DNA from: Flagellimonas nanhaiensis
GTDB lineage: Bacteria > Bacteroidota > Bacteroidia > Flavobacteriales > Flavobacteriaceae
Assembly: GCF_003382275.1 (NCBI RefSeq)
Contig: NZ_QTJX01000002.1
Location: 1,054,001 to 1,118,000 of the forward strand
DNA: 64,000 nucleotides
Direction: 5' to 3'
Part shown: piece by piece, positions 36,083-45,691 of the stretch
Position numbering within the stretch: position 1 is the first letter of the stretch
Layout: each line of letters opens with the position of its first letter
Translations under genes and position numbers: made by a program
The notes under the pieces: generated by a model
What the model was told of the DNA's origin: nothing
Databases searched by the model: none
The model's input: the letters and a program-made list of their open reading frames with translations, nothing else

Positions 36083-36400
36083 TCAAGGAATTTGTTGGCT
36101 TATCACTTCGAGTTCTGTTCTAAACGCCACAAACTTATTGGCAAACAGTTTTTGGGCATCTGAACGGAGCCGGTCTGCATCTTCCTTATAATAGGAATCC
36201 AAGGTTTTTCTGTCTTTTGTAGTGTATTGAACAGAATAGGTAATTCCACCCATATCCTCTTCCACTAGAACTTTGACCATTTTGGCATGGGAAAATTTTC
36301 CCGTGGCGAGCATATCCGGAACGTGCTTATCACGCATCCAAGAAAGCCATTGGTCATGAACACTTTCATCAATATTGATGGTAACGTTGTATATGAGCAT
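36083..36400 (-). CDS. DUF4286 family protein
   Basis: 105 residues, matching the DUF4286 pattern (MLIYNVTINIDESVHDQWL, MRDKHVPDML, YSVQYTT near the middle, FANKFVAFRTELE near the end). It looks like a ferredoxin-like dimeric alpha-beta barrel. It is a regular neighbour of the TPR-serS genes in Flavobacteriia; function unknown. Confidence 0.85.
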   Translation of the reverse strand: MLIYNVTINIDESVHDQWLSWMRDKHVPDMLATGKFSHAKMVKVLVEEDMGGITYSVQYTTKDRKTLDSYYKEDADRLRSDAQKLFANKFVAFRTELEVISQQIP

Positions 36401-36435
36401 TTACTAAGGTTTTGTGGGGCTAAATGTATGGAGAA

Positions 36436-38220
36436 TTAGTTAATGGCATCCCCCCGGAGCCGCCTAAAATTCTTTCTGGCCTGCGGAAAATAGTAACTGT
36501 CCTGATAGTTGAGGATAATACGTTCGTAATGGGATTTGGCCTTTTCAGGCTCGTTCAAAATGGTTCTGTAAAGCTCTCCAAGGGCAAAATGTGCATCATC
36601 AGCCAAAATACCACTTGCATAGAACTCTACTATCTTTTTGTAATTGAATTCCGCACTTTCATAGGATTTTTGCTCTTCAAGTAGTTGTCCTTGTTTCAAT
36701 AAAGCTTCGTCCTCAATTTTTTCGCCTTTATGGTTCTGCAAAATATCCTCCAAGGCCTCAATGGCCTCTGCATTTTTGTTTTGATAGGCCAACAAGTCTG
36801 CCCGGGCATATTTTTTTAGTGCGGTTTTGGTAGAATCTTCCAGTGAATTATCAGAAATGAGCAAGCTCAACTGCATGGCATCGTTGGCCATAAGTTGCGA
36901 AGTGGAACCGCGAAGCACTTTTAATTGGGTAAGCGCCCAATCAAAATCTCCTTTATAAAAACTCGTCTGCGCCACTTTGAAACGGGCATCTTGCCCCATA
37001 ACATCATTTTTGAGCCTTTTTTGGACCTGGGTAAAAAGGATGAGGGCTTGATTGAACTTTTGGTCGAACACCAAAATATCACCCAACGCCAGTTTTACAT
37101 AAGCCGAAACCATTCTTCCCATGGGCTGCTCGAGACTTTCCTTGAGCATAGCAATGGCAGGTTCTGGCCTTTCCAGTTTAAAAGTGAGAAAATTGGCGTA
37201 GGCAATCTGAAGTTGAAGCGTGTTGCTCTGGTTCCCATATTCCGAAACAAGGGCTTCAAATTTCTTTTCAACTTCACCCAGCTTCTTTTCGCTTGCACCC
37301 TCAAGGTCAATATCGATGAGATGGAGCTGCGCGTTCAGTTTGGTTCGAGTGTCTGTGCTGTTCTCAACAATGAAGTCAAAGATGTCAATAGCATTGGAAA
37401 ACTCTTTTTCTTCCAACGTGATCAATCCAAGACTTTCCATTCTATCCAAGGAGTTTTCACCAGAACGTTTAAAAATGGCCTTTTCCTGATTGAAAGCACT
37501 ACCGTATTGTTTTTGTTGAACAAACAACCAGCTGAGCAGTTCGTTCCACAGAATGTCAGGGCTTTTCTGGGCATTTTTAAGAAGCACCTTTCTTAACAAT
37601 ATATTGTTGGCGTCCGAAGGATTTTCCGAAATAAAGTCATCAATGTTCCTGAGCACATTGGATCGGGATGTTCTGCCTTCCCATATCAGGTTGAGATAAG
37701 ACAGGTACATTTTTTCTATATCGCCCTGTTCACCGTAAATACGCGCCAGCTGAAAATCATAGTTGAGTTCAGGTTTTAGGGTCATGGACCGAGTGTATGC
37801 CTGTATAGCATGTTCCAAAAGTGCATATTTCTGAAACCTGTACCCAATACTGTATCCAAAATTGGGGTTCTCATCTATTTTTTGAATGGCCCTATCGTAA
37901 TATTCGGTTGCTTTTTCGGGTAGGTTCTGCAGTGTGTAGTTGTAGCCCAATTCTATCAAAAATGTTGGGAATACATAAGGGCTTTCAACCTTTTTCAGCA
38001 AAAATTCTTCAGCTTCCTTATAGCGCTCCAATTGCTGGTAGCAGGCTACCAATCCTTCGGAATAATCTGTACGCCTAGGATTTTTGTCCACCAACTTTTC
38101 ATAGAAAACCATTGCTTTTTCATAATCCCCATCATTGAAGTATTGTTTGGCCAGAAAATCCTCTTGGGAGTAGGTATGACCAAGGACGATGAAACACAGA
38201 ATCAGAAAAAAATACCGCAA
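36436..38220 (-). CDS. Secreted tetratricopeptide-repeat protein
   Basis: 594 residues. A signal peptide (MRYFFLILCFIVLGHTYSQ) precedes many TPR units, for example DYEKAMVFYEKLVDKNP, KATEYYDRAIQKI and late FALGELYRTILNEPEKAKSHYERIILNYQDS. It probably acts in the periplasm as a scaffold. The start is TTG at 38220, supported by an exact TATATTTG 15 bases upstream. It lies between serS and DUF4286. Confidence 0.88.
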   Translation of the reverse strand: MRYFFLILCFIVLGHTYSQEDFLAKQYFNDGDYEKAMVFYEKLVDKNPRRTDYSEGLVACYQQLERYKEAEEFLLKKVESPYVFPTFLIELGYNYTLQNLPEKATEYYDRAIQKIDENPNFGYSIGYRFQKYALLEHAIQAYTRSMTLKPELNYDFQLARIYGEQGDIEKMYLSYLNLIWEGRTSRSNVLRNIDDFISENPSDANNILLRKVLLKNAQKSPDILWNELLSWLFVQQKQYGSAFNQEKAIFKRSGENSLDRMESLGLITLEEKEFSNAIDIFDFIVENSTDTRTKLNAQLHLIDIDLEGASEKKLGEVEKKFEALVSEYGNQSNTLQLQIAYANFLTFKLERPEPAIAMLKESLEQPMGRMVSAYVKLALGDILVFDQKFNQALILFTQVQKRLKNDVMGQDARFKVAQTSFYKGDFDWALTQLKVLRGSTSQLMANDAMQLSLLISDNSLEDSTKTALKKYARADLLAYQNKNAEAIEALEDILQNHKGEKIEDEALLKQGQLLEEQKSYESAEFNYKKIVEFYASGILADDAHFALGELYRTILNEPEKAKSHYERIILNYQDSYYFPQARKNFRRLRGDAIN

Positions 38221-38235
38221 TAGCTCGTTTTATTT

Positions 38236-38243
38236 CAAATATA
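38236..38243 (-). promoter_or_regulatory. Probable -7 box for the TPR gene
   Basis: The minus strand reads TATATTTG, an exact match, 15 bases before the TTG start at 38220. This supports the unusual start. Confidence 0.45.
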
Positions 38244-38249
38244 ACGCAG

Positions 38250-38278
38250 AAAAACGGTGGATTCTGTTAAGTGAATCC
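38250..38278 (-). terminator. Possible weak terminator after serS
   Basis: Inverted arms GGATTC (38259-38264) and GAATCC (38273-38278), then ACCGTTTTT in the minus direction. The stem is only 6 bp, so confidence is modest. Confidence 0.35.
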
Positions 38279-38295
38279 AAATAATGGACGATTTT

Positions 38296-39567
38296 TTAGT
38301 CGATTACCTCAAAACCACAGTAGGGAACCAGGACCTCAGGAATTTTGATACCATCCTCTGTTTGATAGTTTTCCAGAATTCCGGCCAATACCCTCGGGAG
38401 GGCAAGAGAGCTACCGTTCAAGGTGTGGGCCAATTGACTTTTTCCGTTTTCATCCTTAAAACGGAGTTTTAAACGATTGGCCTGAAAAGTCTCAAAATTA
38501 GAGCAAGAACTAATTTCCAACCACCTGTCCTGGGCAGTGGAAAACACCTCAAAATCATAGGTTAGGGCAGAGGTGAAGCCTAAATCCCCTCCGCAAAGTC
38601 GTAGAATGCGATAGGGCAACTTCAATTCTTGAAGTATATTTTTGACATGTTCCACCATGTCATCCAGAGCTTGATAAGATTTGCTCGGATGCTCCATACG
38701 GACAATTTCTACTTTATCAAATTGATGAAGACGATTTAAACCTCGAACATGGGCACCGTAACTTCCGGCTTCCCTTCTAAAGCACGGAGTGTATCCGGTA
38801 TATGTAATGGGAAAATCCTTCTCATCCAGAATGTCGTTTCTATGCAGGTTGGTAATAGGAACCTCTGCTGTAGGAATCAGGTAAAGGTCATCAGCAGTAA
38901 CATGGTACATTTGCCCTTCTTTATCTGGCAATTGTCCTGTACCATAGCCAGATGCTTCATTGATCATTAGAGGGGGTTGAACCTCGGTATAGCCCGCTTC
39001 GGTATTTTTATCAAGAAAATAGGAGATGAGCGCTCGTTGAAGCTTCGCACCTTTTCCTTTATAAACCGGAAAACCGGCACCTGTGACCTTTACACCCAGT
39101 TCAAAATCAATGATGTTGTATTTTTTGGCCAGTTCCCAATGTGGTAAGGCTCCTTCAACAAGGGTTGGAATATCTCCTTCACGAAAGACCTCTTCGTTAT
39201 CCTCATCAGAATTTCCATGTGGGACAGAGGTATGTGGTACATTGGGTATAAGATAAAGTTGCTCCTGTAATTCTTCGGCAGTGGCATTAAGGTCTTCGCC
39301 CAATTGTTTTGAAGCCTCTTTTAATCCTGCCGTTTTTTCCTTCAAGGCATTGGCTTCATCTGCTTTGCCAGACTTAAACAACATCCCTATTTCTTTGGAA
39401 AGTTTGTTGGATTCAGCCAAAGTACTGTCCAGTTGGGTTTGAATGGAACGCCTTTTTTCATCCAACTCAATGACTTTGGATATTAAGGGTTTGGCATCAA
39501 CATTACGCTTTTTTAAAGCTGTTATAATACTTTCCTGATTTTCCCGAATGGTATGTAATTGAAGCAT
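38296..39567 (-). CDS. serS: Seryl-tRNA synthetase
   Basis: 423 residues. Charges tRNA-Ser (and tRNA-Sec where present). Visible are the N-terminal coiled-coil arm (about 28-100), class II motif 2 PCFRREAGSYGAHVRGLNRLHQFDKVE, TAEVPITNLHRND, and motif 3 with LNGSSLALPRVLAGILENYQ. The length is normal. It lies 51 bases downstream of the HTTM gene on the same strand; its own promoter is present. Confidence 0.97.
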   Translation of the reverse strand: MLQLHTIRENQESIITALKKRNVDAKPLISKVIELDEKRRSIQTQLDSTLAESNKLSKEIGMLFKSGKADEANALKEKTAGLKEASKQLGEDLNATAEELQEQLYLIPNVPHTSVPHGNSDEDNEEVFREGDIPTLVEGALPHWELAKKYNIIDFELGVKVTGAGFPVYKGKGAKLQRALISYFLDKNTEAGYTEVQPPLMINEASGYGTGQLPDKEGQMYHVTADDLYLIPTAEVPITNLHRNDILDEKDFPITYTGYTPCFRREAGSYGAHVRGLNRLHQFDKVEIVRMEHPSKSYQALDDMVEHVKNILQELKLPYRILRLCGGDLGFTSALTYDFEVFSTAQDRWLEISSCSNFETFQANRLKLRFKDENGKSQLAHTLNGSSLALPRVLAGILENYQTEDGIKIPEVLVPYCGFEVID

Positions 39568-39584
39568 GACCTTGTTTTGAGCCG

Positions 39585-39615
39585 CAAATTTAGTTCAATC
39601 TGCATTGTTGCCCAA
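39585..39615 (-). promoter_or_regulatory. Promoter of serS, overlapping an inverted repeat
   Basis: The minus strand carries TTG (39615-39613), 20 bases, and TAAATTTG (39592-39585), 17 bases before the ATG. The -33 box lies in a perfect inverted repeat ATTGTTG-CC-CAACAAT (39604-39619), which also covers the HTTM stop codon and might end that transcript. Confidence 0.5.
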
Positions 39616-39618
39616 CAA

Positions 39619-40935
39619 TTATTGCATTTGAGATGGGCATATCCAATCGTTGTGCAAGAAATGTTTCCATGGCACACTGGCAAGATCTACTTTGGGGTCA
39701 ATGAATTCATGATACTTCCCATTGTTTATTTTAACCCTGTTGGTCACAAAAACCTGTACGTCCTCACCATTGGAAGCATAATGCTCCTTCAGGTATTGGG
39801 CAAATTGCCAGGTGAAATCTGGGTAACACGAAACTCTTCTTCCCTGTTTTTTGGTCAGATGGTCATTTAAATTTACGTAAGTGATCTTTTTGGTTTCCTT
39901 GTTGACGACTTTAACATGAATGGACCCTGTACGGCTGCGAAGCATCATTCGCCAACTCAATCGATGCCCTTCTTCGGTCCAAAGTACATTGTCCTCAAAC
40001 GCGTGGTGCCTTAGGGGTAGTAATATTTGAATGATGAAATAGATTCCAAGTACACCAAGAACCAGATTTCTTCCTTTGGAAGGAGCTGAGACTTTTTCAA
40101 CAACAATCTCCTTTGTTTTTAAGAAGATATTTCTGATAGTCTGTGGTTCAAAAAAGAAAACCGTAAAGGCCAAAGACAGATACGGAAATATGCCTATTCG
40201 GAACACATAGCTGTTGAATAGGTGGAAGAATATGGAAAATGCAAAAGCAATTTTTCGGGTAGGTTTCCAGAGCAGGGCAGGAACAATGAGCAGGTCAAAG
40301 AAGATTCCATAAAAAGCCACGACTTTGTGGGTCCATTTTTGCTGTAAGATCTCGCCCACCAAAAAATAATCTTTCTTGGGTTTCAAGAGGACTTCCATAA
40401 AACTAAAATCTAACCAGTCGCCATAGAGTTTTGCCACAGACGCGTAGGTGTACACAATGAACAATTGGAAGATAATGGTCCACCGAATCCAGTTCTGCAT
40501 GGAATGTGTACGTAGGCTTGGGTTGAGTTTGGCATCCAAAGAAGCATCTTTATGTGCTGGGAAAATAGCCATCATAAACGCCAACAACATAAAAAGATAG
40601 TAGTGGTTGTTGTAAGAGGTCTTTTGCATGAAATAAACCCCGGCCCACATAAAAGCAAAAGCAAGGGAGCTAAAGCGATATTTATAGCCAATGGTAATGA
40701 GAAATCCCAAGATTCCCATAACTGCAAAATAGATGTACATTCCATTGCCCGGAAGCGGTTGTAGCCAATCGAACCAGATAAAAGAAAAAGTAAATTTTGG
40801 CTCGATCAAGGTTTTTCGCACCCAGCCTGTGGCAATGGCCCCAAAACTTTCGGACATTACAAGGAGACCGTAAAAGACTCTGAAAACAACCAGTTGGGCG
40901 TTGTCTATTTTTTTAAAGAGGAATCGGTACAGCAT
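39619..40935 (-). CDS. HTTM-domain membrane protein
   Basis: 438 residues with about nine membrane segments. It belongs to the HTTM family, related to vitamin K-dependent gamma-carboxylase: the N-terminal LVVFRVFYGLLVMSES and the first helices with FSFIWFDWLQPLPGNGM. It is present between ribF and serS in many Flavobacteriia. Its C-terminal half (about 330 onward) is a hydrophilic domain. Substrate unknown. Confidence 0.85.
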   Translation of the reverse strand: MLYRFLFKKIDNAQLVVFRVFYGLLVMSESFGAIATGWVRKTLIEPKFTFSFIWFDWLQPLPGNGMYIYFAVMGILGFLITIGYKYRFSSLAFAFMWAGVYFMQKTSYNNHYYLFMLLAFMMAIFPAHKDASLDAKLNPSLRTHSMQNWIRWTIIFQLFIVYTYASVAKLYGDWLDFSFMEVLLKPKKDYFLVGEILQQKWTHKVVAFYGIFFDLLIVPALLWKPTRKIAFAFSIFFHLFNSYVFRIGIFPYLSLAFTVFFFEPQTIRNIFLKTKEIVVEKVSAPSKGRNLVLGVLGIYFIIQILLPLRHHAFEDNVLWTEEGHRLSWRMMLRSRTGSIHVKVVNKETKKITYVNLNDHLTKKQGRRVSCYPDFTWQFAQYLKEHYASNGEDVQVFVTNRVKINNGKYHEFIDPKVDLASVPWKHFLHNDWICPSQMQ

Positions 40936-41865
40936 TTATTTGGAAATTAGTTCCAGTGAATGGTGTTTGTCCTTTTTCAATTGTTCCTGTAGTTCCTCAA
41001 CGGAATCAAATTTATGCTCATCGCGAATTCGATGTAAAATACCGATCTGTACCTTTTGGTCGTAAAGATCACCCTCAAAATCGAAAAAGTTGATCTCTAT
41101 GGTTTTTTTTGTGCCCGAAACGGTAGGGTTGTACCCAATGTTCATCATGCCGTGAAACTCATTTCCTTCAAGAAGGCTCTTAACCACATAAACACCATTT
41201 TTGGGAATGAGTTTGTATTCCTCCTCAATGTGAAGATTAGCAGTTGGAAAACCGAATTTCTTGCCCAACCCTTTACCTTTTGAGATGGTTCCTGTTAACA
41301 TATAAGGGTAGTTCAGGTAGCTATTGGCTGTGACAACATCACCTTCCAAAAGGGCGTTCCTGATTTTTGTGGAGCTTACAGATACATCATCTATCTCTTG
41401 AGCGGGAATTTCCTCTACCTCAAAATCCAGTGTGTTTCCAAAGGTTATCAAATCTTGGATATTGGCATTTCTGTTACGTCCAAACCTATGGTCGTAGCCA
41501 ATAATCACTTTTTTGGTCTTTAAACCATTGACCAAGATGTCCCTAACGAACTCTGTGGCGGAAAGCCTTGAAAATTCTTTGGTAAAGGGATGGATGATCA
41601 GGTAATCGAGGCCCAGACTGTCCAAAATTTGTGTCTTTTCCTCAAGGGTGTTCAACAGTTTTATGTCGGTATCCTTCTGAAGAACCATTCTTGGATGGGG
41701 GAAAAAAGTGAGCACTGTTGACTTTAAACCAGAAATTTTGGCATTATTTATGAGGCGTTCCAGTATCTTACGGTGGCCAAGGTGTACTCCATCAAAAGTA
41801 CCAATGGTAATTGCTGTTTGAAACGCATTATCCTTAAAATGAGAAATGTCCCGGATTGTTTCCAC
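40936..41865 (-). CDS. ribF: Bifunctional riboflavin kinase/FMN adenylyltransferase
   Basis: About 310 residues. Makes FMN and FAD. The adenylyltransferase part starts with IGTFDGVHLGHRKIL, then GYDHRFGRNRN and SSTKIRNALLEGDV; the riboflavin kinase part has GKGLGKKFGFPTANL. The in-frame ATG at 41958 lies beyond the start of the divergent protease gene and in non-conserved sequence, so a GTG at 41865 (VETIRDISHFK...) is preferred. It is the first gene of ribF-HTTM. Confidence 0.9.
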   Translation of the reverse strand: METIRDISHFKDNAFQTAITIGTFDGVHLGHRKILERLINNAKISGLKSTVLTFFPHPRMVLQKDTDIKLLNTLEEKTQILDSLGLDYLIIHPFTKEFSRLSATEFVRDILVNGLKTKKVIIGYDHRFGRNRNANIQDLITFGNTLDFEVEEIPAQEIDDVSVSSTKIRNALLEGDVVTANSYLNYPYMLTGTISKGKGLGKKFGFPTANLHIEEEYKLIPKNGVYVVKSLLEGNEFHGMMNIGYNPTVSGTKKTIEINFFDFEGDLYDQKVQIGILHRIRDEHKFDSVEELQEQLKKDKHHSLELISK

Positions 41866-41868
41866 AAA

Positions 41869-41896
41869 TTGAGAAATAAAAAAAGGCTTATTTTTG
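41869..41896 (+). promoter_or_regulatory. Promoter of the T9SS metalloprotease gene
   Basis: TTG at 41869-41871, 17 bases, TATTTTTG at 41889-41896 (exact TAnnTTTG), 24 bases before the ATG at 41921. It lies between the divergent ribF and protease starts. Confidence 0.5.
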
Positions 41897-41920
41897 AAAT
41901 CGACTGACGCCCCTCTTTGT

Positions 41921-44900
41921 ATGAAAGCTAAATTACATCTTGTTTTTTCAATATCCATATTTTTTACATGCTTTTGCTCATTTGCGCAGCAAGACTACTG
42001 GAGGTCCATTCCCAAAAGGTCAAACTACAAAAGTGCATCAATAAAAGATATGGCGAAGGCCAGAGCAGTCTTTTCCCTGGATAAATCTGCTTTTTCAAAG
42101 CAGCTAGGTTCTTTTTCAGAATCAAAAGGAAAAAAACAAATAATCTATCTTCCTGATAATAGTGGTAAAATCATACCCTTTTCCATTAAGGAAACCCCAG
42201 TATTCAATGAAGGTCTAGCAAAGAAATACCCAAACATCAAGTCCTTTTCAGGAACAAGTTTAGATGGGAAGTACAAAGTGAAGCTCAGTAGCTCCCACAA
42301 AGGGTTGCAGGGCATGTTGGTGAACGTAAAAGATAGAAGAACAACATTCATGGAGAAGGTGTCCAATGAAAATGATGCCTATGTGATTTATGAAAGAGGT
42401 TCTGGAGATTCTGGAAAACAAGGTTTTGTCTGCGAAACAGAAAAATTGAAGCAGACTGTTTCCAAAACGCTGGTTCCATTGGTAGATGATCAGGTTCTTA
42501 GAAGGTTCAGAATAGCAGTTTCGGCTACGGGGGAGTACACGGATTTCCATGGAGGTACGGTCGCAGATGCCCTTGCTGCCATAAATGCTACAATTACTAG
42601 GGTAAACGAAGTTTTTGAAACTGATCTAGGGGTTACTTTGGAGTTAATCCCGAACAATGACCTGGTTATTTTTACAAACGCCAATACAGATCCTTACAAC
42701 GGAAACCTGAACGGAGAGGTTCAGAATACATTATCTACTACCATTGGAGAGGCCAATTATGATGTGGGACATTTGTTTCATAGGGTGGGAGAAGGTGAGG
42801 ATAACGGGAATGCTGGATTTATTGGAGCTGTTTGTTCGGATAACCAAAAAGGAAGTGCCTTTTCCTCGGCATTTAACCCTGTTGGAGACAGGTTTGATCT
42901 TGATTACGTATCACACGAACTGGGACATCAATTTGGGGCTAATCACACTTGGTCTTTTGAGTCTGAGGGTACTGATGTACAAGCCGAACCCGCCAGTGGA
43001 ACAACTATCATGGGCTATGCAGGCATAGTGGCTGGCAATAATGTAGCTCCTAATGGAGATGATTATTTTCATTACTATAGCATTTTTCAGATTTCTGAGT
43101 ATTTGGGAACAGTTTCTTGTGCCCAAACTACTCCTTTAGTAAACTCCCCACCCGTTGTTACTCCGATGGGGGATTATGTGATTCCCAAAGGGACTGCTTT
43201 TGTTCTTGAAGGGCAGGCAACCGATCCAGATGTTGGAGATGTGCTCACCTACACATGGGAACAAATAGATGACGGTGTGGTCACTACAGGCTCATTTGGC
43301 CCAGATAACCCCGGAGGGGCTAATTTTCGGTCGTTACCTCCCAGTACTGATCCAAGAAGATACTTTCCAAGACTTTCCGAGGTGGTTCAAGGCAATTTAA
43401 CACAGACAGATCCGCAGGTCAATGAGGCGTGGGAAACGATTTCAAATGTAGAACGGAATCTTGGGTTTGCACTAACTGTAAGAGATAATGCCACAGGCGG
43501 AGGGCAAGTGGTTTCAGATTTATTGGATGTAAGGGTGGTAAATGCTGCTGGACCCTTTGTGGTCACTTCCCAAACGTCCAGCGTAACCTATGAAGCAGGG
43601 TCTCTTCAAGAAATAACATGGGATGTTGCAAACACCAACATTTCACCTGTCGCAGCGGAAAATGTGGACATTTTACTTTCATTGGATGGAGGTCTTACTT
43701 TTCCCATTGTTTTGGCAGATGATACTTTGAACGATGGTCAACAGGAGGTCTTGCTGCCTGGTAATGCCACCAATACGGCTCGTATAATGATAAAAGCCAG
43801 CGACAATGTGTTTTTTGCGGTAAACTCTTCCAATTTTTCTATTCAGCAATCCCAAGTGGTGCTTAGTTTTCAAGATTTGGAATTTGAGGTTTGCCAGCCC
43901 AACGATATAATTATCCCTTTTACGTATCAAACTTTTGGTGGATTTGCAGAAACTTCTACGTTTTCGGCAAATGTACCAGTAGGCTTGTCTGCATCTTTTG
44001 CACCTACTCAAGCAGATGCCAATGATACAGCGGTGGATTTAACCATTTCCAACACTAACGGTGTTTCTCCCGGAGTATATCAGATTATGGTCTCGTCTAC
44101 TTCGGCTTCAGTGACCAAGGAGGTAACCTTGTCATTAGCTATTAGAGATGCTGGTTTTGCTGATGTTATACTACTCGCACCTGCAAATGGCGAAGTAAAT
44201 ACCTCTCTACGTCCTAAATTGGAATGGGAGAACAATGTGCTTTTCACACATTATGATGTTGAAATTGCAACAGATGTCGGTTTTTCTAATATCGTAGAAT
44301 CCGCTACGGTTCCTTTTAATTATTATAATGCTACCAGTTTGATGGCATTGACCGAGTATTTTTGGAGGGTGCGACCCAACAATAATTGTGGAAGCGGAAC
44401 TTTTGGTACTCCACGAAGCTTCACCACAATTCAACCAGATTGTAAAACTTTTTCAGCTAGAAGTTTACCACTTGAAATACCCTCAATAGGAACTCCAACG
44501 GTAACTACTTCAATTCAATTTTTGGAGGATTTACCAATTGCGGATGTCAATGTCAATCTGGAGTTGAACCATACCTACTTGGAGGACTTAAGGATTATTC
44601 TTATATCACCATCTGGGACTCGAGTAGCCTTAGTTTCCAACATTTGTGGGGAACGCAACAATATAAACGCAGTTTTCGATGATGACGGAGTTGATGTGGT
44701 ATGCGGGGACAATCCTGCTATTTCTGGAACGGTGAAGCCATTGGGCTTTCTGTCATCTTTGATTGGGGAATCAGTATTAGGTGAATGGATTCTAGAAATT
44801 CAAGATGTGGCGGCCAGTGATGGAGGTTCACTTATAGATTTTTCCCTCGAAATATGTGCCGAAGGAGTATTTCGCCCTGATGACGATGAAGATGGGGTTT

Positions 44901-45691
44901 TTGATGACGGTGACGATTTATGCCTAGGAACTCCTAAAGGTGTAGAAGTGGATACCAGCGGTTGCCCCGTGAATAGATTTGCTTCGGATAATTTTGAGAT
45001 TCAGGTTCAGAGTGAAGCATGTCGAAACAGCAACGATGGCCTTATTTCAATAGCACCTACGGACACTTCTATATCCTACTCCGCTGTTTTAGATGGAGGA
45101 ACACCAATAAATGCCGATTTTACCCAAGGACATACCTTTGAAAACCTTACGGCTGGGAATTACTCATTGTGTATTACGGGCACAAATGGGGCTATAACCT
45201 ATCAAGAAATATGTTTCTCTTTAGTGGTAACAGAACCTGAGGCTTTATCAGCTTTTGCAAACCTGCAAGGAGGGCTCTTGGAGCTTACTTTGGAAGGAGG
45301 AAGTCTATATAATGTAGAATTAAATGGATTGGTAACACAAACCAGAGAATCCAAAATACAACTCCAGTTGCTAGAAGGAAGGAACATGTTACGGGTTTAT
45401 ACCGATTTACCCTGCCAGGGAACACATGAGGAAACTTTTTTCTTTTCTTCAAAGCCTATCTTGTATCCCAACCCTGTAGAGGAGAATCAAGCGCAGGTTT
45501 TTCTCAATGGTCACATTGGCTCAGTAGAAGTGGAAGTGTTCGCCATGAATGGAAGATTGATTATAAAGAGTGAAAAACAGACTAATGGTAATGATTTGGA
45601 AATGGATTTTTCTATACTGCCGACAGGCATGTATCTTTTGCGTATAACAACAAATGGAGTCAGTGAGGTTATTAAATTGATTAAGGAATGA
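41921..45691 (+). CDS. T9SS-exported reprolysin-like metalloprotease with P domain
   Basis: 1256 residues from the ATG at 41921, which gives a signal peptide ending in CSFAQQ. Order: propeptide-like region, metalloprotease domain with zinc site HELGHQFGANH (His332, Glu333, His336, His342), Ig-like linker modules, proprotein-convertase P-type domain (from CKTFSARSLPLEIP, with GEWILEIQDVAASDGG), a calcium-type DDDEDGVFDDGDD stretch, and a T9SS type A sorting tail ending GMYLLRITTNGVSEVIKLIKE. It should be secreted or attached to the surface. The TGA overlaps the lipoprotein ATG. Confidence 0.9.
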   Translation: MKAKLHLVFSISIFFTCFCSFAQQDYWRSIPKRSNYKSASIKDMAKARAVFSLDKSAFSKQLGSFSESKGKKQIIYLPDNSGKIIPFSIKETPVFNEGLAKKYPNIKSFSGTSLDGKYKVKLSSSHKGLQGMLVNVKDRRTTFMEKVSNENDAYVIYERGSGDSGKQGFVCETEKLKQTVSKTLVPLVDDQVLRRFRIAVSATGEYTDFHGGTVADALAAINATITRVNEVFETDLGVTLELIPNNDLVIFTNANTDPYNGNLNGEVQNTLSTTIGEANYDVGHLFHRVGEGEDNGNAGFIGAVCSDNQKGSAFSSAFNPVGDRFDLDYVSHELGHQFGANHTWSFESEGTDVQAEPASGTTIMGYAGIVAGNNVAPNGDDYFHYYSIFQISEYLGTVSCAQTTPLVNSPPVVTPMGDYVIPKGTAFVLEGQATDPDVGDVLTYTWEQIDDGVVTTGSFGPDNPGGANFRSLPPSTDPRRYFPRLSEVVQGNLTQTDPQVNEAWETISNVERNLGFALTVRDNATGGGQVVSDLLDVRVVNAAGPFVVTSQTSSVTYEAGSLQEITWDVANTNISPVAAENVDILLSLDGGLTFPIVLADDTLNDGQQEVLLPGNATNTARIMIKASDNVFFAVNSSNFSIQQSQVVLSFQDLEFEVCQPNDIIIPFTYQTFGGFAETSTFSANVPVGLSASFAPTQADANDTAVDLTISNTNGVSPGVYQIMVSSTSASVTKEVTLSLAIRDAGFADVILLAPANGEVNTSLRPKLEWENNVLFTHYDVEIATDVGFSNIVESATVPFNYYNATSLMALTEYFWRVRPNNNCGSGTFGTPRSFTTIQPDCKTFSARSLPLEIPSIGTPTVTTSIQFLEDLPIADVNVNLELNHTYLEDLRIILISPSGTRVALVSNICGERNNINAVFDDDGVDVVCGDNPAISGTVKPLGFLSSLIGESVLGEWILEIQDVAASDGGSLIDFSLEICAEGVFRPDDDEDGVFDDGDDLCLGTPKGVEVDTSGCPVNRFASDNFEIQVQSEACRNSNDGLISIAPTDTSISYSAVLDGGTPINADFTQGHTFENLTAGNYSLCITGTNGAITYQEICFSLVVTEPEALSAFANLQGGLLELTLEGGSLYNVELNGLVTQTRESKIQLQLLEGRNMLRVYTDLPCQGTHEETFFFSSKPILYPNPVEENQAQVFLNGHIGSVEVEVFAMNGRLIIKSEKQTNGNDLEMDFSILPTGMYLLRITTNGVSEVIKLIKE

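Noticed and set aside
41866..41958. Upstream ATG of ribF at 41958
   Set aside because: It would extend ribF through the promoter and signal peptide start of the divergent protease and adds non-conserved residues; GTG at 41865 fits better.
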